From Microvirga arsenatis (GTDB lineage: Bacteria; Pseudomonadota; Alphaproteobacteria; Rhizobiales; Beijerinckiaceae), in assembly GCF_009910705.1 (NCBI RefSeq), contig NZ_JAAAXJ010000002.1, positions 496,001 through 560,000 of the forward strand: 64,000 bases of DNA. Direction: 5' to 3'. The notes beneath the pieces are model-generated. The model had not been told where the DNA came from. It saw only the letters and a list, made by a program, of their open reading frames with translations, and did not search any database. The translations under genes and the position numbers were made by a program. Shown here piece after piece: positions 48,245 to 57,154 of this stretch. Position 1 is the stretch's first letter. Each line of letters starts with the position of its first letter.

Positions 48245-49165
48245 ATGAGCGAAGAACGCCCGCAGCGGAGGCCGCACGGCGACCGCCCGAAGAAGCGCGA
48301 CGTCAACGGCTGGATCATCCTCGACAAGGGGGTCGGCCTGACCTCGACCCATGCGGTGGCGGTGGTCAAGCGCAGCCTCTCCGCCAAGAAAGCGGGGCAT
48401 GCCGGCACCCTCGACCCGCTCGCTTCCGGCATCCTGCCCATCGCGCTCGGCGAGGCCACCAAGACCGTTCCCTTCGTCATGGATGGGCGCAAGTCCTACG
48501 TGTTCACCGTGGCCTGGGGCGCGGAGACCACCACGGACGACACCGAGGGCGAGGTGGTCGAGCGCACGGATCGGCTGCCCGACCCGGCCGAGATCGAGGC
48601 CCTCCTGCCCCGATTCACCGGCCAGGTGCAGCAGGTGCCGCCGCGCTTTTCCGCCATCAAGATCGCCGGCGAGCGCGCCTATGACCTCGCCCGCGACGGC
48701 GAGGCGGTGGAGCTGCAGCCGCGCACGGTGCAGATCGACCGGCTCACCCTCGTCCATCACGACGGCAACCGCTCGGTGATCGAGGCCGATTGCGGCAAGG
48801 GCACCTATGTGCGGGCCATCGCCCGCGACCTCGGCCGAACCTTGGGCTGCCTCGGCCACATCGCGGCGCTGCGGCGCACCCGTGTCGGCCCCTTCACGGA
48901 GCAGGAGGCGGTGACGGTGGAGGATCTCGCCACCGATCCGGCGGCCCTGCGCCCCGTGGAGGCGGCCTTGAGCGAGATCCCGTCCATCCCGGTCAGCCGC
49001 GACATGGCCGGGCGCCTCATGCGCGGGCAGTCCATCATCCTGCGCGGACGCGAGGCGCCGCTGTCGGGCAAGGTCTATGCCACCTGCAACGGCGTTCTCA
49101 TCGCCGTGGGCGACGTGGAGCGCGGCGAATTGGTGCCGCACCGGGTGTTCAACCTGGGCGGATAA
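48245..49165 (+). CDS. truB: tRNA pseudouridine(55) synthase TruB
   Basis: Makes pseudouridine 55 in the T-loop of tRNAs. The 306-residue product has the catalytic motif 'AGHAGTLDPLASGIL' (catalytic Asp), 'PPRFSAIKIAGERAYDLAR' and 'DCGKGTYVRAIARDLGR'. The start is ATG 48245 (MSEERPQRRPH). It ends the first half of the cluster; rpsO follows only after a minus-strand DUF892 gene. Confidence 0.97.
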   Translation: MSEERPQRRPHGDRPKKRDVNGWIILDKGVGLTSTHAVAVVKRSLSAKKAGHAGTLDPLASGILPIALGEATKTVPFVMDGRKSYVFTVAWGAETTTDDTEGEVVERTDRLPDPAEIEALLPRFTGQVQQVPPRFSAIKIAGERAYDLARDGEAVELQPRTVQIDRLTLVHHDGNRSVIEADCGKGTYVRAIARDLGRTLGCLGHIAALRRTRVGPFTEQEAVTVEDLATDPAALRPVEAALSEIPSIPVSRDMAGRLMRGQSIILRGREAPLSGKVYATCNGVLIAVGDVERGELVPHRVFNLGG

Positions 49166-49280
49166 ACGCGTCATCCCGGGGTCGCGACGGCGGAACCCGG
49201 GACCGTTTCACGAATCCAGCGCCTTTCCCGTCCGGCGATCCCGGATCGGCTTGCGCCGTCCGGGATGACTGCATCGGATC

Positions 49281-49823
49281 TTACCGGTCGGCCTTCAGGC
49301 CCTGCGCCGAGCGCGTCAGGAACTTCTGGGTGATCGGCACGATCAGGTCGTAAACCGCCTGGGCAGTCTTCTCCTCCTCGCGCAGCGACTCCTGGAGAGC
49401 CGGGACGAACTTCTGGTTCCCGGAGGCTTCGGCCATGGCGATGAGGGACTTGTAGGACGCGATCTCGAAATTCTCGAAGGCGTGGTTGGCGAAGGTGTTT
49501 TTCAGAACCTCGTCGGCCATCGGCATGTGGCCGACGGCGGCCAGATTGGCCATGAACTGGGTGGCCATGTCCTTCAGGATCGAGCGATCCGCACCGAAGC
49601 TGTGCAGAGCCTCGTCGAGGCGGCGGATCTGCCCTTCCGTCTCGGTGATGTGCCGGCGCAGCAGGTCGGACATCTCCGGATAGTTTTCGAACCGCTCGAC
49701 CTGCCGCTCCATGAGCTGGATGGCCTGCTTCTCGAGGGCGTGAGCGTTTTCCAGGCCGGTGATGAAGATGTTGCGGATGTCCTCGGAGGACGTCAGGTCG
49801 GCCATGCCGGTGGTGGCAGTCAT
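49281..49823 (-). CDS. DUF892 / YciE-YciF ferritin-like protein
   Basis: Ferritin-like four-helix protein of 180 residues. Family segments include 'DIRNIFITGLENAHALEKQAIQLMERQ', 'HITETEGQIRRLDEALHSFG' and 'FENFEIASYKSLIAMAE', with Glu/His positions that can bind a di-metal centre. The role is unclear; YciE/YciF proteins are stress-induced. ATG 49823 has GGAAG upstream. It is convergent with truB and divergent from rpsO, so it splits the usual truB-rpsO-pnp order. The flanking gap (49166-49280) holds a GATCCCGGAT-type repeat. Confidence 0.86.
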   Translation of the reverse strand: MTATTGMADLTSSEDIRNIFITGLENAHALEKQAIQLMERQVERFENYPEMSDLLRRHITETEGQIRRLDEALHSFGADRSILKDMATQFMANLAAVGHMPMADEVLKNTFANHAFENFEIASYKSLIAMAEASGNQKFVPALQESLREEEKTAQAVYDLIVPITQKFLTRSAQGLKADR

Positions 49824-50125
49824 GATGGGGCTTCCTATCTTGGGGGTCTCCGGTTCACCAACCGCAACCCGGAAGACTTGTTCCGCCCGCGTTTGTCGCA
49901 AGCGGCGCATCCTATTGCTCCGCTTGGGAAAAACGATTTCTCTGGCACTTCACCGCATTTCGTGTATGGTGCGCCATCTCTTCGAAGGCCTGATCCCTCG
50001 AAGAAGACGCGTCCGGGTTCGGACCGCGCTGGACGACATCCCGGCCCGGCCCTTCCGGACGAGCGGACCCGAGGCTCCTTGAAGCCCACGGTCTTACACA
50101 ACACACCAACCTGAAAGGACTGACG
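49824..50125. other. 302-base divergent intergenic region before rpsO
   Basis: It separates the minus-strand DUF892 gene from rpsO. It holds the DUF892 ribosome-binding site at the left, a promoter candidate at 49942-49970, and an untranslated leader of about 150 bases before rpsO. Nothing coding is convincing. The long leader would suit autoregulation by S15, which is known in other bacteria, but no defined structure was recognised. Confidence 0.5.
49942..49970 (+). promoter_or_regulatory. Candidate promoter for rpsO-pnp
   Basis: CTGGCA (49942-49947) and TATGGT (49965-49970) with 17-base spacing, about 150 bases before rpsO. Each box matches consensus at four of six positions. Confidence 0.4.
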
Positions 50126-50395
50126 ATGTCGATCACGGCTGAGCGCAAGACCGCGCTTGTCAAGGAATTCGCCCAGAAGGCTGGCGATACCGGCTCCCCC
50201 GAGGTGCAGGTCGCCATTCTCACCGAGCGGATCAACAACCTGACCGGCCACTTCAAGACCCACACGAAGGACAACCATTCCCGTCGTGGCCTCCTGAAGC
50301 TGGTGTCGCAGCGCCGCTCGCTCCTCGACTACCTGAAGAAGAAGGACGAGGGTCGCTACCGCACGCTGATCGAGAAGCTCGGCATCCGCCGCTAA
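50126..50395 (+). CDS. rpsO: 30S ribosomal protein S15
   Basis: Primary 16S rRNA-binding protein of the small subunit platform. The 89-residue product has the S15 signature '[25 protein letters not shown]' (split as two parts) and '[24 protein letters not shown]'. AAAGGA lies upstream of ATG 50126. It is followed by two hairpins and then pnp, the usual order. Confidence 0.98.
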   Translation: MSITAERKTALVKEFAQKAGDTGSPEVQVAILTERINNLTGHFKTHTKDNHSRRGLLKLVSQRRSLLDYLKKKDEGRYRTLIEKLGIRR

Positions 50396-50414
50396 GCTTT
50401 TCGTGAAAGAACTT

Positions 50415-50439
50415 CCGTCCGGAGCCCGGCTCCGGACGG
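50415..50439 (+). other. Stable hairpin after rpsO (possible RNase processing site)
   Basis: CCGTCCGGAG and CTCCGGACGG pair perfectly over ten bases around CCCGG, just past the rpsO stop and before the terminator-like stem. In E. coli an RNase III site lies between rpsO and pnp; this hairpin is a candidate for a similar role, but it has no T-tract and its function is inference. Confidence 0.45.
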
Positions 50440-50444
50440 CCTCC

Positions 50445-50478
50445 ACACCGGTACGGGCCACAAGGCCACGGTGTTTTT
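50445..50478 (+). terminator. Terminator-like stem between rpsO and pnp
   Basis: ACACCG (50445-50450) pairs with CGGTGT (50469-50474), with an inner GGCC/GGCC stem, followed by TTTTT (50474-50478). Read-through or a second promoter would be needed for pnp. Confidence 0.65.
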
Positions 50479-50616
50479 ACGAAGGAGGCGGCAGACGCGA
50501 TGACCATGGCAGGATCGCAAGAGGCTTCACCAGGCGGGCATGCCCTGCCGCGGAGCCTCTTGCCGTCTTGCTCATGGCATCGGGCCCCGCCTCGGCTGTC
50601 ATGAAAGACTGAACCT

Positions 50617-52794
50617 ATGTTCGATATCCAACGCGAAGAACTGATCTGGGCCGGGCGCAAGCTCGTGCTCGAAACGGGCAAGATGGCCCGCCAGGCCGAC
50701 GGCGCCGTCGTCGCCTCCTACGGCGAGACCACCGTCCTCGCCACCGTCGTCTCGGCCAAGGAGCCGAAGCCCGGCGTCGACTTCTTCCCGCTCACGGTGA
50801 ACTACCAGGAGCGCGCCTACGCCGCCGGCCGCATCCCGGGCGGCTACTTCAAGCGCGAGGGCCGTCCGACCGAGAAGGAGACCCTGGTCTCCCGCCTCAT
50901 CGACCGCCCGATCCGCCCCCTCTTCGTCGAGGGCTACCGCAACGACACGCAGGTCGTCGTGACCGTGCTCTCGCACGATCTCGAGAACGACCCGGACGTC
51001 GTCGCCATGGTGGCGGCGTCTGCCGCCCTCACCCTCTCCGGCGTGCCCTTCATGGGCCCGGTGGGCGCCGCCCGCGTCGGCTACATCAACGGCCAGTACA
51101 AGCTGAACCCGCCGCTGCAGGAGATGGAGCAATCCTCCCTCGACCTCGTGGTCGCCGGCACGACCGATGCCGTGCTGATGGTCGAGTCCGAGGCGAAGGA
51201 ACTGCCCGAGGACGTGATGCTCGGCGCCGTGATGTTCGGCCACAAGCACTTCCAGCCGGTGATCGAGGCCATCATCCGCCTCGCCGAGAAGGCCGCCAAG
51301 GAGCCGCGCGACTACCAGCCGGCCGACATGTCCGAGGTGGAGAAGGCCGTTCTCGCCATCGCCGAGAAGGACCTGCGCGAGGCCTACAAGATCACCCGGA
51401 AGCAGGACCGCTACGCCGCCGTCGACGCCGTGAAGGCGAAGGTGATGGCCGAGCTTCTTCCCCCCGACGGCGAGCCGAAGTTCGATCCGGAGCAGGTGAA
51501 GGCCGTGTTCAAGGAGGCCCAGGCCAAGGTGGTGCGCTGGAACATCCTCGACGAGGGCAAGCGCATCGACGGCCGCGACCTCAAGACCGTCCGCCCGATC
51601 CTGGCGGAAGTCGGCGTCCTGCCGCGCACCCACGGCTCGGCCGTGTTCACCCGCGGCGAGACGCAGGCTCTCGTGGTGACCACGCTCGGCACCGGCGAGG
51701 ACGAGCAGTTCATCGACGAGCTTGAGGGCACCCGCAAGGAGACCTTCCTGCTGCACTACAACTTCCCGCCCTATTCCGTGGGCGAGACGGGCCGCATGGG
51801 CTCGCCCGGCCGCCGCGAGATCGGCCACGGCAAGCTCGCCTGGCGCGCCATCCACCCGATGCTGCCGGCCGCGCACGAGTTCCCCTACACGATCCGCGTC
51901 GTGTCGGAGATCACCGAGTCGAACGGCTCCTCCTCCATGGCCACGGTCTGCGGCGCCTCGCTGGCGCTGATGGATGCGGGCGTGCCCCTGCGCCGTCCGG
52001 TGGCGGGCATCGCCATGGGCCTCATCCTCGAGGGTGAGCGCTTCGCGGTCCTGTCCGACATCCTCGGCGACGAGGACCACCTCGGCGACATGGACTTCAA
52101 GGTGGCCGGAACGGAGCAGGGCATCACCTCGCTCCAGATGGACATCAAGATCGCCGGCATCACGGAAGAGATCATGCGCGTCGCGCTCGAGCAGGCTCAG
52201 GCCGGCCGCACGCACATCCTCGCCGAGATGAACAAGGCCCTCACCGCCCCGCGCGCCGAGCTCGGCGAGCATGCCCCGCGCATCGAGACGATGCAGATCC
52301 CGGTCGACAAGATCCGCGAGGTCATCGGCTCGGGCGGCAAGGTCATCCGCGAGATCGTGGAGAAGACCGGCGCCAAGATCGACATCAACGACGACGGCCT
52401 CATCAAGATCGCCTCCGCCGACGGCAAGTCGATCAAGGCCGCCTACAACTGGATCCGCTCCATCGTGGCGGAGCCGGAAGTGGGCGTGATCTACGACGGC
52501 ACCGTGGTGAAGGTGATGGAGTTCGGCGCCTTCGTGAACTTCTTCGGTTCCCGCGACGGCCTCGTGCACATCTCGGAGCTCGCCAGGAACCGCGTCGCCA
52601 AGGTCACGGACGTGGTCAAGGAAGGCGACAAGGTGAAGGTGAAGTTTTTGGGCATGGACGAGCGCGGCAAGGTCCGCCTCTCCATGAAGGTGGTCAACCA
52701 GGAAACTGGCGAGGACATCACCGAGCAGCTCAAGGCCGAACGCGACGCCGAGCGTGCCCAGCGCGACCAGCAGAAGCAGGCGGCGGGCGAGTAA
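50617..52794 (+). CDS. pnp: Polynucleotide phosphorylase
   Basis: Phosphorolytic 3'-5' exoribonuclease and degradosome member. The 725-residue product has two RNase PH domains ('[19 protein letters not shown]', and '[18 protein letters not shown]' with '[20 protein letters not shown]'), a KH domain ('[17 protein letters not shown]') and an S1 domain ('[20 protein letters not shown]'), ending in a short charged tail. ATG 50617 starts [17 protein letters not shown] terminator follows 26 bases after the stop. Confidence 0.98.
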   Translation: MFDIQREELIWAGRKLVLETGKMARQADGAVVASYGETTVLATVVSAKEPKPGVDFFPLTVNYQERAYAAGRIPGGYFKREGRPTEKETLVSRLIDRPIRPLFVEGYRNDTQVVVTVLSHDLENDPDVVAMVAASAALTLSGVPFMGPVGAARVGYINGQYKLNPPLQEMEQSSLDLVVAGTTDAVLMVESEAKELPEDVMLGAVMFGHKHFQPVIEAIIRLAEKAAKEPRDYQPADMSEVEKAVLAIAEKDLREAYKITRKQDRYAAVDAVKAKVMAELLPPDGEPKFDPEQVKAVFKEAQAKVVRWNILDEGKRIDGRDLKTVRPILAEVGVLPRTHGSAVFTRGETQALVVTTLGTGEDEQFIDELEGTRKETFLLHYNFPPYSVGETGRMGSPGRREIGHGKLAWRAIHPMLPAAHEFPYTIRVVSEITESNGSSSMATVCGASLALMDAGVPLRRPVAGIAMGLILEGERFAVLSDILGDEDHLGDMDFKVAGTEQGITSLQMDIKIAGITEEIMRVALEQAQAGRTHILAEMNKALTAPRAELGEHAPRIETMQIPVDKIREVIGSGGKVIREIVEKTGAKIDINDDGLIKIASADGKSIKAAYNWIRSIVAEPEVGVIYDGTVVKVMEFGAFVNFFGSRDGLVHISELARNRVAKVTDVVKEGDKVKVKFLGMDERGKVRLSMKVVNQETGEDITEQLKAERDAERAQRDQQKQAAGE

Positions 52795-52820
52795 CTGGCT
52801 TTTAGCCTGACTACGAACAG

Positions 52821-52849
52821 AAAAGGCGCGGCTCCGGCCGCGCCTTTTT
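52821..52849 (+). terminator. Rho-independent terminator after pnp
   Basis: AAAAGGCGCGGC and GCCGCGCCTTTTT around TCCG form a perfect stem with a T-run. It ends the rpsO-pnp unit. The A-run on the left makes it usable for the convergent cyclase gene also. Confidence 0.9.
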
Positions 52850-52877
52850 CTTTGCTCCAATGAGATGTCGCTGGTGA

Positions 52878-54557
52878 TCACCGCACGAGGCTCCCCACCT
52901 CCGGAATGATCCAGCTCCCCAAGGGTGCGGCCCGGCCGCGGATGGGGACGATCTGGCGGCTGTGGCCGGAGAGGTCGAGGCCGGCGCGGGTGGCGAGGTC
53001 CTCGGAGATCACGAGCTCGGCGTCGAGCTCCTTGGCCAGGCCCTCCAGGCGGCTGGCCGCATTGATGGTGTCGCCCACCGCCGTGAGGCTGGTGGCCTGG
53101 CCGTAGCCCATCTGGCCGATGATGGCGGGGCCCGCGTGCAGCGCCATGGCGATGCGCAGGGGCTGCTCGAACTCGCTGGCGTAATCCTCGTTGAGGCGGG
53201 CGAGCCCCGCCCTGATCCGGAGCGCCGCATCCAGCGCCTGGCGGGCCGCCTCCTGCGGGGTGGTGCGCAGGCCGAAGAGGGCGAGCACCCCGTCGCCGAT
53301 GAACTTGTCGATATGCCCGCCCGCATCCTCCACCGCCTCGCCCACCGTCTCGAAGTAGCGGTTGAGGATGAACACCGTGTCGAAGGGCAGACGCTTCTCG
53401 GTGAGGCCGGTGAAGCCGCGCAGGTCGCAGAACAGCACCGCGACCTCCCTCTCCTGCCCCTGGGCGCGGCCGCCGCGCAGGAGCGATCCGACCCCGTTGC
53501 GCCCCGTGGAGAGAATCGGCACCACCGCGAGGTCGTGGGTGGGCCTGAGCTGGCAGGCGAGCCTCACGTTGGGTCCTGCCTTGATGCGCGCCAGCGTTCC
53601 GCGCTCCTGGGCCGTCGGCGGCGGCTGATCCTCGAGCCCCTCGATCACGCGCACCCGGCAGGTGGAGCAGCGGCCGCGACCGCCGCAGACCGACAGGTGG
53701 GGGATGCCGATCGTGCGGCTCGCCTCCAGGACGCTGAAGCCCAGGGGCACCGTGGCGGCCTGATTGTTGGGATAGGAGATCCGGATCCGCCGGGACCAGA
53801 ACGGCAGGCGGCGCACCAGGCGGGCGAGCAGCGTTCCCGCGAGAAGCCCGCCGAAGAACGCATAAAGCCCCTGGGCGATCGCGGGCAGCCGGTCGGAGAC
53901 GGGCACGGCCGGAACGGCGAAGCGCTCCGGCGCGGCGGCGATCTCCTGCCCGGCCTCGGCGAAGCCGATGAGCGCCAGGACCGGCACCAGCAGAGCCCCC
54001 GTGTAGAGGGTGAGCGCGTAGATGGGAAACCAGGGTTTCGGGCGCAGCCAGAAGTAAAGGCCCAGGCATCCGTGCAGCCAGGCGACGACCAGAACCGCCG
54101 CCTGCCGGGCTCCGGCTCCCGGGCTCAGAAGCCAGAGATTGCGCACCACCTCCGGATAGCCCGAATCGTGGCCGGTAAGCGCCCATTCGATCCGGGTCCC
54201 CGTCACATGGGCGACGAGGAGGAAGGGCAGGCTCAGGCCCAGGGTGAGCTGCGCCGCCTCCCGCAGCGGCATGCGCAGGGTGCGGCGGCGGTAGAGCGCC
54301 TGCAGGGCCAGCCCGAAATGCAGCAGGACGGAGCCGTAGAGCAGGATCGTGCCGACCGGGTTGCGCCACAGCCGGTTGAACCAGGCGCGCCCCGCCTCCA
54401 TCGCCTCGACGGAGACGAGGCCCAGGGCATGGTTGCTGAAATGGGTGAGCAGGAAGGTGGCGAGCACGAGCCCCGTGCCGAGGCGGATCTCGCGCCAGGG
54501 AATCGCGGCCTCGAACGGGGCCGCCTCGGATCCGGGTCGTTTCGGGGGCTGCTTCAT
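52878..54557 (-). CDS. Membrane adenylate cyclase with cytochrome-b-like anchor and 2Fe-2S domain
   Basis: Predicted redox-controlled class III cyclase of 559 residues. The N-terminal half has about six membrane segments with histidines at H39, H43, H80, H117 and H162, placed as in succinate-dehydrogenase-type cytochrome b anchors. Next comes a ferredoxin domain with C291, C297, C300 and C335 (CxxxxxC-xx-C...C). The cyclase domain (about 367-555) has metal aspartates D378 (CDLRGFTG) and D422 (FIGDGV), and N499 and R503 in GDTINAASRLEG. Lys418 before GDG favours ATP as substrate. The plan resembles CyaC of Sinorhizobium plus an added 2Fe-2S domain. No cAMP receptor gene is adjacent. Confidence 0.85.
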   Translation of the reverse strand: MKQPPKRPGSEAAPFEAAIPWREIRLGTGLVLATFLLTHFSNHALGLVSVEAMEAGRAWFNRLWRNPVGTILLYGSVLLHFGLALQALYRRRTLRMPLREAAQLTLGLSLPFLLVAHVTGTRIEWALTGHDSGYPEVVRNLWLLSPGAGARQAAVLVVAWLHGCLGLYFWLRPKPWFPIYALTLYTGALLVPVLALIGFAEAGQEIAAAPERFAVPAVPVSDRLPAIAQGLYAFFGGLLAGTLLARLVRRLPFWSRRIRISYPNNQAATVPLGFSVLEASRTIGIPHLSVCGGRGRCSTCRVRVIEGLEDQPPPTAQERGTLARIKAGPNVRLACQLRPTHDLAVVPILSTGRNGVGSLLRGGRAQGQEREVAVLFCDLRGFTGLTEKRLPFDTVFILNRYFETVGEAVEDAGGHIDKFIGDGVLALFGLRTTPQEAARQALDAALRIRAGLARLNEDYASEFEQPLRIAMALHAGPAIIGQMGYGQATSLTAVGDTINAASRLEGLAKELDAELVISEDLATRAGLDLSGHSRQIVPIRGRAAPLGSWIIPEVGSLVR

Positions 54558-54683
54558 CTGGGATGACGGTCGCGATCCTGCCTCGGCTATGCAGGTGCAG
54601 CCGCGCCCGCGAATGTCAAATCACACCTCCTGGACTGGGCGCCGGAAGGGCTTATGCCTAGCGGTGCAAACAGGCCTCGAATC

Positions 54684-55298
54684 ATGTCCCATATCATCAC
54701 CAGCGTCTCCGAACTCGAAAGCCTCTACGGGGAGGTCAACACGGCCTCCCTGCGCAAGGAGACGGACCGGATCATGCCCACCTACCGGGCCCTCATCGAG
54801 GCCGCTCCCTTCGTGGCGCTCGCCACCGGCGGGCCGGAGGGTCTCGACTGCTCGCCCCGCGGCGACGGGCCGGGCTTCGTACGGGTGCAGGATGAGAAAA
54901 CCCTGCTCCTGCCCGACCGGCGCGGCAACAACCGGATCGATTCGCTGAAGAACATCGTGCGCGATCCGCGCGTCGCCCTGCTCTTCCTCATCCCTGGCCT
55001 CGGCGAGACCCTGCGCGTGAACGGACGCGCCGCGATTTCCGTCGAGCCGGCGCTACTGGAGAGCTTTTCGGTCGAGGGCAAGCCGCCGCGAACCGTGATC
55101 GCGATCGCGGTCGATGCGGTCTATTTCCAGTGCGCCCGCGCGATTCTGCGCTCGGAATTGTGGAACCCGGCCCGGCACGTGCCGCGCGGGAGCCTGCCGA
55201 GCGCCGGGCAGATGCTCGCGGCGCTCACGGACAACGAGGCGGGCGGCGAGGCCTACGACAAGGCACTGCCGGAGCGCCAGCGCAGCACGCTCTATTGA
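54684..55298 (+). CDS. Pyridoxamine 5'-phosphate oxidase-like FMN-binding protein
   Basis: Split-barrel flavin-binding-type protein of 204 residues. Segments 'FVALATGGPEGLDCSPRGD', 'LLLPDRRGNNRIDSLKNIV' and 'VALLFLIPGLGETLRVNGRA' match the PNPOx-like family, a subgroup with an extended C-terminus. The substrate is unknown. The ATG at 54684 (MSHIITSVSE) is favoured over an upstream ATG at 54654. A palindrome begins at the stop codon. Confidence 0.86.
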   Translation: MSHIITSVSELESLYGEVNTASLRKETDRIMPTYRALIEAAPFVALATGGPEGLDCSPRGDGPGFVRVQDEKTLLLPDRRGNNRIDSLKNIVRDPRVALLFLIPGLGETLRVNGRAAISVEPALLESFSVEGKPPRTVIAIAVDAVYFQCARAILRSELWNPARHVPRGSLPSAGQMLAALTDNEAGGEAYDKALPERQRSTLY

Positions 55299-55359
55299 TG
55301 CGCTTTTTGAAGCGCATCGTCGGGAGCGCAAAACCAGGACCACTTTTGCGCACGATGCA
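55298..55359. repeat. Two palindromes after the PNPOx-like gene
   Basis: The first has GATGCGCTT and AAGCGCATC arms (55298-55306 and 55311-55319) around TTTG. The second (55315-55359) has GCATCGT...GCGCAAAA and TTTTGCGCACGATGC arms with a small bulge around CCAGGACCAC. It shares the GCATCGT/A-run/T-run design of 2196-2246. Confidence 0.6.
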
Positions 55360-55429
55360 CTTGACCTGAAACCTCCTGCCCCCGAAAAGGCAGGTCTCGT
55401 TTTCGTAAAGTGAGGCTCAAGAACAACCC

Positions 55430-55780
55430 ATGACGATCCAGCGCATCAAGCCCGGCCCGCGCATGAGCGGCGCCGTCGTTCACGGCAACACGGTCTATCT
55501 CGCCGGCCAGGTCGCTCAGGAGAGCGCAGGCAAGAGCGTCACCGAGCAGACGAAGGAGATTCTCTCCATCATCGACAGCCTGCTGGCGGAAGCCGGCACG
55601 GACAAGTCGAAGATCCTGATGGCCAATATCTGGCTCACGGACATGGGCACGTTCCAGGAGATGAACGCGGTGTGGGATGCCTGGGTGTCGCCGGGCAACA
55701 CGCCGGCCCGCGCCACCGTTGAGGCGAGGCTCGCGGCGCCCGCCTTCAAGGTCGAGATCGCCGTCATCGCGGCGAAGTAA
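55430..55780 (+). CDS. RidA family protein
   Basis: Member of the RidA/YjgF/UK114 family, imine/enamine deaminases that remove reactive intermediates from PLP enzymes. The 116-residue product has 'RIKPGPRMSGAVVHGNTVYLAGQVAQ' (split) and 'NTPARATVEARLAAPAFKVEIAVIA', where the family arginine (R in PARATVEA) sits. It is a single gene ending before a hairpin shared with the convergent BA14K gene. Confidence 0.92.
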   Translation: MTIQRIKPGPRMSGAVVHGNTVYLAGQVAQESAGKSVTEQTKEILSIIDSLLAEAGTDKSKILMANIWLTDMGTFQEMNAVWDAWVSPGNTPARATVEARLAAPAFKVEIAVIAAK

Positions 55781-55797
55781 GATTTACGAGCAGAAAG

Positions 55798-55820
55798 AAG
55801 CGGGCCCCAAGGCCCGCTTC
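55798..55820. terminator. Bidirectional hairpin between ridA and BA14K genes
   Basis: GAAGCGGGC and GCCCGCTTC-type arms around CCCAAG; the right flank reads TTCATTC and the left, on the minus strand, TTTCTGC. It is a plausible weak terminator for both convergent genes. Confidence 0.55.
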
Positions 55821-55842
55821 GTTCATTCAAGCCTGCCACAGG

Positions 55843-56313
55843 TTACGGGCAGGGATGGCGCATGCCGTCGTAGCCGAGATAAGTGCCCGAGGCCGGATCG
55901 TACGAGCGGTAGCGCTGGGCGCAGTAGGCATGGGTGTTGCCGCCATAGACCGGGGCGGCCTGAGCCTGCGACTGGGCGATCGCGCCGCCGATGATGGCGC
56001 CGGTGGCGAGACCGAGAGCGCCGGCCGCCAGGGCGTTGCCGCGGTCGCGGCGGTAATAGCGGCGGTCACCATAATAGCGACGATCCCCGTAGTAGCGGCC
56101 GTCGCCATAGTAGCGCCGCTCCACGTAGCGCGGGCCGCTCCGGTAGACGCGGCGCTCGATATACTGCGAGTAGTCGGCGTTCACGGTGCCGTTTTGGATG
56201 GCGGAGACAAGCTCGTTGACCGGCGCCGTCTGCACTTCTGCTGCGGAAGCCGGAGCCAGACCGAAGGTACCGAGAGCAGCGGTCGCGGCCACAGCCATGA
56301 AGAATTTACGCAT
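55843..56313 (-). CDS. BA14K family protein with RYYGD repeats
   Basis: Small secreted or membrane-associated protein of 156 residues. It has a signal peptide (MRKFFMAVAATAALGTFGLAPASA), a Tyr/Arg-rich repeat stretch (RYYGDGRYYGDRRYYGD, about residues 66-88, 3-4 copies of RYYGD), a Gly/Ala-rich hydrophobic segment (about 95-115) and the BA14K C-terminus with CAQRYRSYDPASGTYLG and a final cysteine. BA14K proteins of Brucella are immunoreactive and affect LPS; the role here is unknown. The start at 56313 is chosen for the signal peptide. Confidence 0.88.
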   Translation of the reverse strand: MRKFFMAVAATAALGTFGLAPASAAEVQTAPVNELVSAIQNGTVNADYSQYIERRVYRSGPRYVERRYYGDGRYYGDRRYYGDRRYYRRDRGNALAAGALGLATGAIIGGAIAQSQAQAAPVYGGNTHAYCAQRYRSYDPASGTYLGYDGMRHPCP

Positions 56314-56383
56314 GGGATTTCCTCCAATGTTGCAAGGCGAACGCTCAAGCCGCAAGGTCGTTCCCAATGTTGGGAATTCCGGG

Positions 56384-57154
56384 CTAGCCCTCGCGGGAAC
56401 GTGAGGCCGGAAGGTCCGGCGCCTCCCGTTCTGGCCTCGCGGGCATGGCCCGCCGGCCCTCCAGGCGCCCCTGCCCCGTCGGACACAGATCCAGCACCGC
56501 GCAGCGCCCGCAGGCGGGGTTCTTGAAGAAGCAGCAGCGCTGTCCGTGCAGCATCATGACCTCGTGATGGTCGTAGACCTGTTGCGCGTCCCATTCCTGC
56601 GGCAGGAGCGCGGCGAGCGCCCCATGGGACGGCCCCACCGCCACCGATTGCGGGATGAGGCCCGTGCGCTGGGCGACCCGGTGGTGGTGGCTGTCCACGG
56701 GAAGCGCCGCCTTGCGCAGCACCGAGAAGGAGAGCACCGCAGCGCTCGTCTTCGGTCCGATGCCCGGAATGCTCTCGAGCCAGGCCCGCGCCTCCGTGAC
56801 CGGCATGTCCTTGAGGAAATCGAGGGAGAGGCTGCCGTGCCGCTCCTCGACGGCGCGCAGCACCGCCTGAAGGCGCGGCGCCTTCTGCTCCGGCCAGGTC
56901 ACTCCTTCGATCGTCGCCTCCACCTCCTCCGTCGGCGCGTTCATGAGCGCGCGCCAATCGCTGAAGCGTGCCCGCAGGGCCTTGAAGGCGCGCCCGGAAT
57001 CCGCGTTGCGGGTGCGGTGGGACAGGAGCGAGGAGATCAGCTCGCTTAAGGGGTCGAGGGAATGGAAATACGGAATGGGGCAGCCATAGACCGCGCAGAG
57101 GCGCTCGTGGATGGCGAGCGCCTTCTCCTTCAGGTCCTGCAGCTCCGGATTCAT
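56384..57154 (-). CDS. Endonuclease III-family DNA glycosylase with 4Fe-4S cluster
   Basis: HhH-GPD DNA glycosylase homologue of 256 residues. It has the helix-hairpin-helix 'SIPGIGPKTSAAVLSF' with the catalytic lysine, the aspartate in LPVDSHHHRVAQRTG, and the C-terminal 4Fe-4S motif C-x6-C-x2-C-x5-C ending in CAVLDLC. The identity to Nth proper is uncertain, since many alphaproteobacteria carry a second, shorter-fold member like this. ATG 57154 (MNPELQDLKEKA) is the start; the longer reading to 57271 covers repeat DNA. Confidence 0.87.
   Translation of the reverse strand: MNPELQDLKEKALAIHERLCAVYGCPIPYFHSLDPLSELISSLLSHRTRNADSGRAFKALRARFSDWRALMNAPTEEVEATIEGVTWPEQKAPRLQAVLRAVEERHGSLSLDFLKDMPVTEARAWLESIPGIGPKTSAAVLSFSVLRKAALPVDSHHHRVAQRTGLIPQSVAVGPSHGALAALLPQEWDAQQVYDHHEVMMLHGQRCCFFKNPACGRCAVLDLCPTGQGRLEGRRAMPARPEREAPDLPASRSREG

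Noticed and set aside
56050-56117. CRISPR-like array
   Set aside because: The short repeats are in-frame codon repeats within the BA14K gene, with no spacers.
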